Source of the DNA: Tautonia rosea | Lineage (GTDB): Bacteria; Planctomycetota; Planctomycetia; Isosphaerales; Isosphaeraceae | Reading direction: 5' to 3' | DNA length: 64,000 nt | NCBI RefSeq assembly: GCF_012958305.1 | Contig: NZ_JABBYO010000011.1 | Coordinates: forward strand, 62,001 to 126,000 | In this document: positions 54,726-63,276 of the stretch, piece by piece | How positions within the stretch are numbered: position 1 is the first letter of the stretch | Layout: the number at the start of each line of letters is the position of its first letter | Notes under the pieces: generated by a model | Told to the model about the DNA's origin: nothing | Seen by the model: the letters and a program-made list of their open reading frames with translations, nothing else | The model's database searches: none | Made by a program: the position numbers and the translations under genes

Positions 54726-55628
54726 TCAAAGCAAGTCCCTGACCCGCTCCAGCTCGGCCTGGATGTTCCGCAGGGCGGCGACCGCCCGATCCGGGTCGAC
54801 CACACAGCCCTCCAGGCTGCCGTAGTGCTCCTCCAGGGCCGACAGGAGCAAGGCCCGGAGCCTCGGCTCGTCGGGGACAGGAGGCAGGGGACTCTCGGCA
54901 TAAAGGCGCTCCAGGTGCGACTCCTTCTCGGCGAACCACTGCCGGAGCCGATCCTCGGTCCACTCGCCCCGACGGATCGCCTTGAGCTGGTCGTTGTTCC
55001 GCTGCAGGTCGATGTCTCCTTCGAGCAGGATCTGCTCGACCTCGCCGATCAGGCGCACCACGTGGTAGGCGAACTTCGTGTCGTAGCCGTGCTCGGCGAC
55101 CAGCTCGGCCCGCTTCCCCTGCGGCTGCTTGATCGTCAGCTTGTGCAACTGGCTGTAGGCATACCCCTTGAACTTCGGCCAGGCCCCTTTGTGCAAGAAT
55201 AGCCGCCGATTCTCCCGCACAAGGTTCCCGACCCTCGTGCTGTGCAACACGCAGGTTGCAGGCGTGAACAAGCTATCAATGATGTTCGGGTTGTTCTCCA
55301 TCGCCAGTTGGAAGAACTTGACGATGCCGAAGATCGACAGGTCATACATCCTCCCGTGCCCGGCCAGGGCGTCCCGATCCTCAACGTGATGCTCCTGAAA
55401 CACCTCGAAGCGTTTGGCCGTCTTGCCGAAGCCGAGGATCTCCCCCCGAAGGTGCGGGAAGATGTCCTCCTTCGGCGGAATCGCCCAGCCGTACACGTCC
55501 ATGTCGCTCGTGTCCGACGAGACGCCATAGGCGACCGACCCCATGATCGTCTCGTACATCACGTTGTTCGGCAGCCATCGCGGGGGCCGGATGAGCCCTC
55601 GATCCGCGAGTCGTTTCAGCGTGCTCAT
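54726..55628 (-). CDS. RlaP/YcgL-type nucleotidyltransferase
   Basis: 300 residues from ATG at 55628, preceded by GGGAGGGACCGCG. The nucleotidyltransferase (Pol beta superfamily) motif is near the N-terminus: TIMGSVAYGVSSDTSDMDVYGW, with GS and DxD metal ligands. A helical domain follows with LYAESPLPPVPDEPRLRALLLSALEEHYGSLEG. It resembles the predicted nucleotidyltransferases of COG3541, including RlaP of RNA-repair systems. The other motifs of that group (LHKGAWPKFKGYAYSQLHKL) are also seen. No RNA ligase gene is nearby, so the RNA-repair role is inference. Confidence 0.82.
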   Translation of the reverse strand: MSTLKRLADRGLIRPPRWLPNNVMYETIMGSVAYGVSSDTSDMDVYGWAIPPKEDIFPHLRGEILGFGKTAKRFEVFQEHHVEDRDALAGHGRMYDLSIFGIVKFFQLAMENNPNIIDSLFTPATCVLHSTRVGNLVRENRRLFLHKGAWPKFKGYAYSQLHKLTIKQPQGKRAELVAEHGYDTKFAYHVVRLIGEVEQILLEGDIDLQRNNDQLKAIRRGEWTEDRLRQWFAEKESHLERLYAESPLPPVPDEPRLRALLLSALEEHYGSLEGCVVDPDRAVAALRNIQAELERVRDLL

Positions 55629-55812
55629 CGCGGTCCCTCCCTCAAGCCGCCCGTCCGGTGCGCTTCCGACCCAATCACGCCCCACGGCTTCAGACCCCTG
55701 CGTCGGGGCCTGGGTTCGGGGCGTTGTCCCAAGGTCCCGGCATCGATTCCGGTCTCAACCCATCCCGACCGTTCCCGCCCACGGGGGGCCAGTCCCCACC
55801 GAATCCCCCCCC

Positions 55813-56034
55813 TCAAGCCCCGAAGCGCCACCTCGCGATCAGTCGCAACGCCACCAATCCCCCGAGCACCGGCCCCCACCCAAAGGTCCCAAACCATCGC
55901 GACACCGCCAACATCCCCTGACTCTCCACCGAATCCGGACCGAGCCCATCGCGCAAAATCCAGCAGAACGGCCCGACAAGCAACACCCAGCACACGATCA
56001 GCCCGTCGATCCCCACCCCAATCACATGCCGCAT
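55813..56034 (-). CDS. Small membrane protein
   Basis: 73 residues: two hydrophobic helices (MRHVIGVGIDGLIVCWVLLVGPFCWIL and FGWGPVLGGLVALRLIARW). It has no recognised family. The region around it (55629-56161) has few other signals, and the frame shows normal codon positions. Confidence is moderate because short hydrophobic frames can arise by chance in GC-rich DNA. Confidence 0.5.
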   Translation of the reverse strand: MRHVIGVGIDGLIVCWVLLVGPFCWILRDGLGPDSVESQGMLAVSRWFGTFGWGPVLGGLVALRLIARWRFGA

Positions 56035-56161
56035 CCCGCCCCCTCCTCCTCCTCACGCACAGGAGTTCCAACCATCGACCCTCTCAGGCAGGAACGGCGA
56101 TCCCGAATCGACCCCGACTCCCCATCGCCAACAGCATCCGCGGCGGTCTCGAATCGCCGCA

Positions 56162-56800
56162 TCAATAGAGGTGATTTTTATAGGAAGTCTCAATCGCTTC
56201 ACTCAGCGATCCCACCGTCTGTCCCTCGATCCGGGTCTGATCGACGAGAATTTCGGCAAGCGTCGGCACTGATGACTTGCGGCCGGTCGCGCTCGGCTCC
56301 CACAGCTTCGACCGGATGAGGGCCTTGGCGCACTGAAAGAAGCACTCGTCGACCTCGATGACGACCCCAACCAGGGGTGTCTTGCCCTCGACCGCCAGCG
56401 GAGCGAGCACCTCCTCATCGCGGATCACACACGCCCGACCGTTGACGCGAAGGGTCTCGCCTACCCCAGGAATCAGGAACAAGAGGGCCGCGCGACCAGT
56501 CTCGATGATGTTCCGCAGGCTGTCGGCGCGGCGGTTCCCGCGCCGCTCGGGAATCAGCAGCGTCCGGGCGTCCCGGACCGCCGCCAGGCTTCCGGGCGCA
56601 TCGCCTCGCGGAGAAACGTCGCACGACCCGTCCCGGCCGACGGTACCGATCAGAACGAACGGCGATTCGGCAATAAACCGGCTCATGTGGCCGTCGAGTT
56701 CCGACAGTTGCTTCTTGATCACCAGCTCGCTCGGCGAGCCGATCACCTCGGCAAGTTCCTCGGCGGAGGTCACACGGTTCTTGAATGCGGCGATTCCCAT
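56162..56800 (-). CDS. PPOX-class FMN-dependent flavoprotein
   Basis: 212 residues from ATG at 56800; the in-frame ATG at 56872 adds 24 residues and lacks a good ribosome-binding site. Pyridoxamine 5'-phosphate oxidase-like split-barrel: MSRFIAESPFVLIGTVGRDGSCDVSPRGDAPGSLAAVRDARTLLIPERRGNRRADSLRNIIETGRAALLFLIPGVGETLRVNGRACVI, the FMN/F420-binding strands. The spacing DVSPRGDAPG and the C-terminal VVIEVDECFFQCAKALIRSKLW match the MSMEG_1061/DR_2398-type subfamily. It probably reduces or oxidises a small flavin-dependent substrate; the substrate is unknown. Confidence 0.88.
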   Translation of the reverse strand: MGIAAFKNRVTSAEELAEVIGSPSELVIKKQLSELDGHMSRFIAESPFVLIGTVGRDGSCDVSPRGDAPGSLAAVRDARTLLIPERRGNRRADSLRNIIETGRAALLFLIPGVGETLRVNGRACVIRDEEVLAPLAVEGKTPLVGVVIEVDECFFQCAKALIRSKLWEPSATGRKSSVPTLAEILVDQTRIEGQTVGSLSEAIETSYKNHLY

Positions 56801-57068
56801 CGAATTGACTTCCCCGACGACGATCTTGGAAGGAAAGGGACGGTCCGAACCGAACTCCTCGCGGCGCCTCACACGCCGAGGATACGGACAGGCGGGTTCA
56901 TCCGCCAGCTCCCCCGGGCCATCTCGGCGAAATCCAACGGACAGCTGCCGTCGGCGACCGATCGCTCACTCAGTGGCGCGACTCAGCGCCGAGGCAACGC
57001 AAGGGCCCCAGGCCCGACCTCCCAGAAGAGGCACGGTCCGCCGCCACCCCCGGCCGCGAGCAATCCTG

Positions 57069-57374
57069 CTACTGGACACTCCAGCCCCCCACGAGCCCGA
57101 TCACCACCGGATAGATGATCACCCAGACGAGCGACGTCACCAGGGAAAACCCCAGCTCCAACACTCCCAACGCCATCACGATCCTCGATCCCCGACGGTC
57201 CCACGATCGCGCCGCCACGATGATCGCCAACGCAATCAGGACACGACCAAACCCACTCCCGAACCGCAGGAAGGGAATCACCGGCAACACGCCGCAAATC
57301 ACCAGGCCGGCGCCGAGCAATCGGTACGCAAGCCGAGGCGATTCAATGTATGTTTTATTCACAAATCCAAGCAT
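57069..57374 (-). CDS. Small integral membrane protein
   Basis: 101 residues with three hydrophobic segments: LGAGLVICGVLPVIPFLRFG (~20-39), GRVLIALAIIVAA (~43-55) and MALGVLELGFSLVTSLVWVIIYPVVIGLVGGW (~67-98). The N-terminus MLGFVNKTYIESPRLAYRL is cytoplasmic-like. No family recognised. It stands alone between a PPOX gene and an unknown gene, all on the minus strand. Confidence 0.6.
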   Translation of the reverse strand: MLGFVNKTYIESPRLAYRLLGAGLVICGVLPVIPFLRFGSGFGRVLIALAIIVAARSWDRRGSRIVMALGVLELGFSLVTSLVWVIIYPVVIGLVGGWSVQ

Positions 57375-57460
57375 TCATCTGACTCTCGAAACCAAACGCC
57401 CCGGCCTCCCTTGGGAGAGGACACCCTCCTTTGCGGTCCAAAGGTCGCCGTCGAGCTTGC

Positions 57461-57793
57461 TCAGGCCGAGCTTCGCGCCTCCTCCTGCAAGGCTCGGACG
57501 ATCCGACCGATCACCTCCCGCGTTCGAGGGCTGCCAAACGCCGGATCCTCCCCCTCCTGCCGGAGCAGTTCCTCCATTAACCCAACGAGCCCCTCAGACC
57601 CCGACACTCCCACCGCAATCTCCTCCACCTCGGGCAAGTCGTCCAGATACGGCACCAGCTCATGATCACCGCCGTTGTACACCCGATCCAGCAGCGATTC
57701 GGTCACGTCCTCACAGATCTCGGCAAGCGTCAACTGCGCATAATCGAGCGTACCGTCGGGCTTCAGCGGTGGATCGTTCCAGAGCCTGCTCAT
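57461..57793 (-). CDS. Hypothetical acidic protein
   Basis: 110 residues from ATG at 57793, preceded by GGGAGGACGTG; the frame extends to 57859 but has no support there. The sequence MSRLWNDPPLKPDGTLDYAQLTLAEICEDVTESLLDRVYNGGDHELVPYLDDLPEVEEIAVGVSGSEGLVGLMEELLRQEG is rich in Asp/Glu and Leu, with helical blocks. It has no catalytic motif and no recognised family. Confidence 0.6.
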   Translation of the reverse strand: MSRLWNDPPLKPDGTLDYAQLTLAEICEDVTESLLDRVYNGGDHELVPYLDDLPEVEEIAVGVSGSEGLVGLMEELLRQEGEDPAFGSPRTREVIGRIVRALQEEARSSA

Positions 57794-58161
57794 CACGTCC
57801 TCCCTTCGCCTCAACTTCCTTTGGGGACTGCGCGGCGGCCTTTCTCCCGAACTGAGCACCCCACCCCTTCGTGCCGATCATCGGCGTCACGCTCGGCACA
57901 TGCAAGAGCGTGACGCGCGCCGATCCTTCCGAGTCTCCTCGGTCCCAAGGTGAGGCCCTGTTCCCCTCCCTTCCGTCATCCCCTTGGCCCCCTTCGAATC
58001 AACCCGCTCCAGCCCCCTCGAAAAAAACGTGCTTAAGACGGCCGATTCTCCCGATGATTTCAAGTGTCGGGCCGTCCTCCGCCGCATCCTTCTCCTTCCG
58101 TTCCCGACCCGAAACCGGACCCCGTTGACGAATCACCTTGGAATTTTGAGCAAACACTCCC
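57794..58161. other. Divergent intergenic region
   Basis: No gene supported. It separates a minus-strand gene at 57461 from a plus-strand gene at 58162. No repeat of the GGGTGGC family was seen here. Confidence 0.5.
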
Positions 58162-59313
58162 ATGAGCCACGCCACCGGACCCCGCAGCGACGACGGGAAA
58201 ACCATCTCCTCCTCCAACGCCACCACCCACGGCCTCACCGCCAAACGCCCCCTCTGCGCCGAGGAGGCCGAACGCTTACAGGTCATTGTCGCCTCCTGGA
58301 CCGCCAAGGCCATGCCCGAAACGGCTCCCGAGGAAGCCCTCATCGCCTCGGCCGCCATCGAATATGTGCGCTATTTGCGCTGCGTCGATGCCGAGGAAAG
58401 CCGCCTGAAGCCCGGCCTCCACCAGGCCCTCCGCGACTGGCGCGAGCGGAAACAACACGCCATCCGACGCCGCGCCCAGGATCTCAAACACGATCCCGAA
58501 ACCGTCATCACCGAATTGCATGAAAGCGCCTTTGGCATCGACTGGATGCTCCGCCACTGGCGCACCTTGCACACTCTCCTCGTCTCCGGCCGAGGCTGGA
58601 CCGGACGCGACCTGATCACCTCCCTGCACCTGCTCGGCCACCCTGCCACCTCCCCAACCGACCCGACCGGCGAACCCGCCCTCGTCTGGTCCCTCGCCGC
58701 CTCCGCCTTCCCGAAAGCCGTCCAACCCGCCACCGACTCGACCGGCGACCCCTCCGCCGTCGATCGCCTCCGATCCTTCGTCGACCATCAGATCGCCCGC
58801 CTCGAAACCCTCCGCCCGATCGTCTGGAACGACGTCGACCGCCCCGAGGCCGATGCCATCGAGGTCGCCGCGCTGGTCGACACCAGCAAGGACGGCCAGC
58901 TCCGCCACCGCTACCGCCGCGACGCCTTCCGCGACTTCCACAAATCCCTCAACGCCCTGACCCGGCTGCGCTCCGAACGCTCGAAAACCTTCGCCCGCGA
59001 GGCGAAGCTCATGGACGCCTCCCGCTCCCAGCACTCCGACCGCCCCGCCTACGTCCCTCCCTCGGCCGATCGGCCCGATCCTCCCCGCGTCGATTCCCGA
59101 AACGAACCCCCGCCCGGCCCCGAACCCTCTCCCGAGAATCGCCGCAACCCCCAAATCCCAAAAGAGATCCGCACCACGCCCTCCGACCCCTTCTCCCCTC
59201 CCGACCGGCGCACCGCACCGCGCACCGACGAGCGCACCGCGCCCGACCGCTCCGCCCCGAAACCCTCAACCGGGCCGATCGACCGCCCGATCGACGCCCC
59301 CGATCGCCCCTGA
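58162..59313 (+). CDS. Hypothetical protein with GPRS..GK..SS.NA..HGL N-terminus
   Basis: 383 residues. The N-terminus (TGPRSDDGKTISSSNATTHGLTAKRP) matches a motif (GPxxxxGKxxSxxNAxxHGL) found in many uncharacterised bacterial and phage-related proteins. A helical region follows (AEEAERLQVIVASWTAKAMPETAPEEALIASAAIEYVRYLRCVDAEESRLKPGLHQALRDW). The C-terminal ~90 residues are Pro/Arg/Asp-rich and disordered (DRPAYVPPSADRPDPPRVD), ending in PIDRPIDAPDRP. No biochemical role is known for this family, and I do not assign one. Some relatives lie near mobile DNA. Confidence 0.75.
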   Translation: MSHATGPRSDDGKTISSSNATTHGLTAKRPLCAEEAERLQVIVASWTAKAMPETAPEEALIASAAIEYVRYLRCVDAEESRLKPGLHQALRDWRERKQHAIRRRAQDLKHDPETVITELHESAFGIDWMLRHWRTLHTLLVSGRGWTGRDLITSLHLLGHPATSPTDPTGEPALVWSLAASAFPKAVQPATDSTGDPSAVDRLRSFVDHQIARLETLRPIVWNDVDRPEADAIEVAALVDTSKDGQLRHRYRRDAFRDFHKSLNALTRLRSERSKTFAREAKLMDASRSQHSDRPAYVPPSADRPDPPRVDSRNEPPPGPEPSPENRRNPQIPKEIRTTPSDPFSPPDRRTAPRTDERTAPDRSAPKPSTGPIDRPIDAPDRP

Positions 59314-59511
59314 CCACCGCCCTCCCCTGCCCGATCCTTCTCCCCGCCGCCCGACTTCGGAGCCGGTCCCGATCGCCGACCGCCCGGCCCGTTCTCTGGC
59401 CGATCGACCCCGGCGAGGCTACGATCGACCCGACCGGGCAGCGCGGCCCTCGGCCTGCGATCCCCCGAACTCAGCCAGGGCGCTCCAGAATCGAACACGA
59501 GGAACCCGTTG

Positions 59512-60924
59512 ATGCATTGCCTGCTCCCGCCGAACCGCCTGGGTCCCGCGGCCGTCGTCCTCCTGGTCGTACTCGGCTTGGGAGTCCCCCCGTCTCGGGC
59601 GATCGCCCGGCAGGAACCGGCCGAGGGGGGCATCCCGACGGCCGAGTACGCCGTGCGTCGGCAGCTCCTGATCGACACCCTCGACGCCTCCGTGCCCGTC
59701 GTCGTTCAGGGGGCCGAGCCGCCGGTCGAGGACTACCTCCGCTTCCGCCAGCGGAACGACTTCCTCTACCTCACCGGCATCGACCAGCCGGGGGCCTTGC
59801 TCCTGATCGAGCCCCCCTCGACCGACGATCCCGACGCCGCCCCCCGCGCCGTCGTCTTCCTCCCGCCGTACAGCGCCTTCGCCGAGCGCTGGAGCGGCCC
59901 CCAGATCGTCCCCGGACCCGACACCGCCTCCCGATTCGGCCTCGACGACGCCCTGCCCCTCAGCGACTTCGACGCCCGGCTCACCGAAGCTCTCGGCCTC
60001 TTCCCCGACGTCGCCAACCCCGATCCCGATGCCGCCGATCCCCCCGCCCTGTTCACCCACCTGGCCCGAGGCCACAACGCCGACCACTCACCCGACGGCC
60101 GCTTCCAGACGAGACTGGAACAGCTCGCCCCGGGCATCCAGCTGCGCGACCTGTCCGACGCGATGGCCACCCTCCGGCTGATCAAGTCCGAGGCCGAGCT
60201 GGCCCTCTTGCAAACGGCGATCGACATGACCATCGAGGCCCACCGCGACGCCGCCCGGGTCATCCGCCCCGGGGCCTTCGAGTACCAGGCTCAGGGGGCG
60301 ATCGAGTACGCCTTCACCCGCAACGGCGCCCAGCGCCCGGCGTTTGCCTCGATCGTCGGCTCAGGCCCGAACAGCGTCATCCTCCACTACCACGCCAACC
60401 GCCGGCAGATGCAAGGCGGCGACCTGGTCGTCATCGACATCGGGGCCGAGTTTCACGCCTACGCGGCCGACCTGACCCGCACCTACCCCGTCTCCGGCCG
60501 CTTCACCGACCGCCAGCGCGCCGTCTACCAGCTCGTCCTCGACGCCCAGCGCGCCGCCGAGGCCGCCTTCGAGCCGGGCAAGACCACCCTCGCCGATCTC
60601 CAGCGCGCCGCCGCCGACTGCATGCGACGCAGCCCGCTCCGCGACGCCGAAGGGAACACGCTCGACCGCCACTTCATCCACGGCATCGGCCACTGGCTCG
60701 GCATGGACGTCCACGACGTCGGCAGCACCCGCCAGCCGATTCCCGTCGGGGCCGTCTTCACGATCGAGCCGGGCATCTACATCCCCGACGAACAGCTCGG
60801 CGTCCGGATCGAGGACGACTACCTTGCCACCGCCGACGGCCTGGTGAAGCTCAGCGCCGCCTTGCCGTCGGAATCGGAGGAGATGGAAGCAATGATGATG
60901 GCCCCCGATCACCCGGTGCCGTGA
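59512..60924 (+). CDS. pepP: Secreted Xaa-Pro aminopeptidase (M24B)
   Basis: 470 residues from ATG at 59512. A signal peptide (RLGPAAVVLLVVLGLGVPPSRAIARQ) makes it extracytoplasmic, unlike cytosolic PepP. The N-terminal creatinase-like domain has DFLYLTGIDQPGALLLI. The C-terminal pita-bread domain carries all five metal ligands: VVIDIGAEFHAYAADLTRTY (two Asp), HGIGHWLGMDVHDVG (His), FTIEPGIYIP (Glu) and GVRIEDDYL (Glu). It removes N-terminal residues before proline. Its 3' end overlaps the convergent gene at 60909 by 16 bp. Confidence 0.93.
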   Translation: MHCLLPPNRLGPAAVVLLVVLGLGVPPSRAIARQEPAEGGIPTAEYAVRRQLLIDTLDASVPVVVQGAEPPVEDYLRFRQRNDFLYLTGIDQPGALLLIEPPSTDDPDAAPRAVVFLPPYSAFAERWSGPQIVPGPDTASRFGLDDALPLSDFDARLTEALGLFPDVANPDPDAADPPALFTHLARGHNADHSPDGRFQTRLEQLAPGIQLRDLSDAMATLRLIKSEAELALLQTAIDMTIEAHRDAARVIRPGAFEYQAQGAIEYAFTRNGAQRPAFASIVGSGPNSVILHYHANRRQMQGGDLVVIDIGAEFHAYAADLTRTYPVSGRFTDRQRAVYQLVLDAQRAAEAAFEPGKTTLADLQRAAADCMRRSPLRDAEGNTLDRHFIHGIGHWLGMDVHDVGSTRQPIPVGAVFTIEPGIYIPDEQLGVRIEDDYLATADGLVKLSAALPSESEEMEAMMMAPDHPVP

Positions 60925-61349
60925 TGGCGGATCAGCTCCACCACCTCCTCGTCATCGGGCGGCCCGAGCGTGGGCAAGGCAGCCGACAGCACGGCCGCGA
61001 TTCCTCCCTCGGGAGCGAAGATCGGCACGGCCACCGACCGCTCGGCCCCGAAGGCCCGCAGCCAGTAGCCCGACCCCACCTCGACCGGCAACCGACCGGC
61101 CACAGAGATCGACGCCGCTCGCTCGACCACGGCACTGACGATCCCCAGATCGGTCCGGTCGAGCGAGACCTCGCGCGCGGCTTCCTGGAATCGCTGCGCG
61201 ACCTCGTCGGGCATGTCCGGCGCCGGCGCAAAGGCCGCCAGCTTCAGCCGGTCTCCCTGGTAATACCACAGACCCGTCGCTCTCGCGTCGAGGAACTTCC
61301 GGAGCGCCTCGACATGATCGCCGGTCCCTCGCCCGTTCTTTTCGGACAT
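60909..61349 (-). CDS. GAF-like hypothetical protein
   Basis: 146 residues. The sequence MSEKNGRGTGDHVEALRKFLDARATGLWYYQGDRLKLAAFAPAPDMPDEVAQRFQEAAREVSLDRTDLGIVSAVVERAASISVAGRLPVEVGSGYWLRAFGAERSVAVPIFAPEGGIAAVLSAALP reads like a GAF domain: a sensor strand (LKLAAFAP), a loop with ERAASISV, and the final strands (RSVAVPIFAPEGGIAAVLSAAL) with the GAF-typical VPI-x(5)-GG-x-AVL. A ligand-sensing role is likely but unproven. It is convergent with pepP (16-bp overlap). Confidence 0.7.
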   Translation of the reverse strand: MSEKNGRGTGDHVEALRKFLDARATGLWYYQGDRLKLAAFAPAPDMPDEVAQRFQEAAREVSLDRTDLGIVSAVVERAASISVAGRLPVEVGSGYWLRAFGAERSVAVPIFAPEGGIAAVLSAALPTLGPPDDEEVVELIRHHGTG

Positions 61350-61514
61350 CGTTGCCTCGGCGACAGGGCGGAGCGGAGAGAGCGCCGCCGCCTTCGGAGT
61401 GTTGGGGAGATGAGTCGGAGATGCCTTCTGGGTGGGGCACCGCGGCGGTTGTCACACGCTCACAATGCCCAACCGGGTGTTCAACGTCAATGTCAGACCG
61501 ATCCAAAGACCCAC

Positions 61515-61847
61515 TTACTTGATGCCGAGCAGCTCGACCTCGAAAATCAAGGTCGCGTTCGGAGGAATCACTCCCCCGGCCCCTCGGGCGCCGTATCCTT
61601 CCTCGGGAGGGATCGTCAGCTTTCGAAGACCGCCGACCTTCATGCCGGCCACGCCAACATCCCAGCCTCGAATCACCTGACCCGCCCCGAGCCCAAAGGC
61701 AAACGGCTGGCCACGATCCCGAGAACTATCAAATTTCGTACCGTCTTCGAGCGTCCCCACGTAATGCACCGAAACGGTCTGCCCCGCCTTGGCCTCTGGC
61801 CCGGTCCCCGGCGTCAGGTCTTCGATCTTGGTTGCGAAATCGGCCAT
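61515..61847 (-). CDS. FKBP-type peptidyl-prolyl cis-trans isomerase
   Basis: 110 residues from ATG at 61847, preceded by AGGTGGCGGTG; the in-frame extension to 62402 is not conserved. It is a compact, single FKBP domain: [86 protein letters not shown]. All of the rapamycin-pocket residues of the family (Y, F, D, V, I, W, Y, F in the usual order) are present. It catalyses proline isomerisation; no signal peptide is seen, so it is probably cytoplasmic. Confidence 0.94.
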   Translation of the reverse strand: MADFATKIEDLTPGTGPEAKAGQTVSVHYVGTLEDGTKFDSSRDRGQPFAFGLGAGQVIRGWDVGVAGMKVGGLRKLTIPPEEGYGARGAGGVIPPNATLIFEVELLGIK

Positions 61848-62093
61848 CACCGCCACCTGTCCGAAACGAAACAACACGCAATGTTCGGCCCGATCGACGG
61901 GAGATCCGGCCATCCTTGACCACGATCGTACGGCCAGAACGCCGGTCCAGCAACCGGAATCCCCTTCGATCCCTGTCAATCGACCACCACTCCGAATGAT
62001 GTTCGATGTCCCTGGTTGCGAAGAATTTCGCCATCGCCGATGCCAGTCCCTGGTTGATTGTTGACCCGATTGACTCGCCCGGAGCCTTCCCCG

Positions 62094-62513
62094 ATGCGTC
62101 AGAGTGTCCACGTCAGCGTCTCGACCCACGGCCACCGTCACCTGGCCTCGACCGGCTCTCCGTGGGAGCCGAAGGTCGGCTACTCGCGGGCCGTCCGGAT
62201 CGGCTCGACCATCGCCGTCACCGGCACGCTCGGCCTGGAGGCCGACGGCTCGCTCGCCCCCAGCGCCGGGGCGCAGGCCCGCCGGGCCCTGGCGATCATC
62301 TTGGCCAGCATCGAGGCCCTCGGCGGCTCGGCCTCCGACGTGATCCGGACCCGGATCTACGTCACCAACCTCGACCACTGGCCCGAGATCGCCGAGGAAC
62401 ACGCCGAGGTTTTCGCCGCCATCCGACCCGCCACCACCATGGTCGAGGTCTCCCGCCTGATAACCCCCGAGGCCCTCGTCGAGATCGAGGCCGACGCCGT
62501 CGTCACCAGTTGA
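62094..62513 (+). CDS. RidA/YjgF-family protein
   Basis: 139 residues from ATG at 62094. The RidA fold is visible: [119 protein letters not shown]. The catalytic Arg in VIRTRIYVT and the final VEIEADAV strand are conserved, so imine/enamine deaminase activity is likely. It is a stand-alone gene, divergent from the FKBP gene. Confidence 0.9.
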   Translation: MRQSVHVSVSTHGHRHLASTGSPWEPKVGYSRAVRIGSTIAVTGTLGLEADGSLAPSAGAQARRALAIILASIEALGGSASDVIRTRIYVTNLDHWPEIAEEHAEVFAAIRPATTMVEVSRLITPEALVEIEADAVVTS

Positions 62514-62642
62514 AATTTCTGAACGCCTTCGGTCCGCAAGGTTGACAGGACCGAGGCCGTTGGTAATAACCTGTTCTCAACTAGCTCACCTGATCGTTGG
62601 ACCTCCCGCCGAGACTCCTCCGACCCAAGCCGATCGGAACTC

Positions 62643-62987
62643 GTGAATCAACTTCGAATTTCACACCTGTTGATATTTGCGATTCTCGCGGCTCATGGGG
62701 CGATGACCGTGGGCGGGCACGGTTTGCACCAGCACTCGGTGCCCGAGTGTAGTGACACGCACGATCACCCTGCTGAGCCGGACAATCGGTCCCCCTCGGT
62801 CCCGATCCACGATGAGGCGGCCTGCCCCGTCTGCCAGTTCGTCGAGCAGGGTCAGCTCTCGGTACCGCCGGTCCAGGCCACACCCCCGACTCTCGAGGGG
62901 GAGGGGCCGGATCGTCCAACCGTTTGGCTCGTCCTCCGGCTCGTCATCTCCCCATCTCCTGCCCGGGCACCTCCGGTTCTCGTCTGA
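62643..62987 (+). CDS. Small Cys/His-rich secreted protein (DUF2946-like)
   Basis: 114 residues from GTG at 62643. A signal peptide (LLIFAILAAHGAMTVGG) precedes a His/Cys segment (HGLHQHSVPECSDTHDHPAEPDN, then HDEAACPVCQFVEQGQLSVPP) reminiscent of DUF2946 proteins, which are seen near metal-handling genes. The C-terminus is hydrophobic (PTVWLVLRLVISPSPARAPPVLV). It may bind a metal such as copper, but no neighbour supports this. Confidence 0.55.
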   Translation: MNQLRISHLLIFAILAAHGAMTVGGHGLHQHSVPECSDTHDHPAEPDNRSPSVPIHDEAACPVCQFVEQGQLSVPPVQATPPTLEGEGPDRPTVWLVLRLVISPSPARAPPVLV

Positions 62988-63276
62988 GTCCTCCCATCCG
63001 ATCGGGTCGTAAGGAGTCGACCGCCGTGCCTCGGCAGGTCGGATTCAAGGCCTAGGCCGTGGCATCGACCACTGCCAAGCCACCCGTGCGACCAGCGATT
63101 CCCGCCGTTTGCTCCCGCGGATCTCGGGGCTCAAGGCGCCTGGTCCGTGTCGGATTCGATCGCCCCTCGATTCGCTCGCCGAGCCGAGCATGACAGCCCG
63201 TGTTCTATGCGCTTTGAGTGCGGGCAGCATAACCGATCGATCCGATTCAAAATCACATCTAAAAAAGAGCATTCTA
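62988..63276. other. Intergenic region upstream of the haloperoxidase-like gene
   Basis: No gene. The last ~100 bp are AT-richer and may hold the promoter of the plus-strand gene at 63277, but no convincing promoter boxes were found. Confidence 0.4.

Noticed and set aside
59517-61919. 800-residue Arg/Pro-rich frame overlapping pepP
   Set aside because: Its composition is that of a frame-shifted shadow; pepP in the other frame has all metal ligands.
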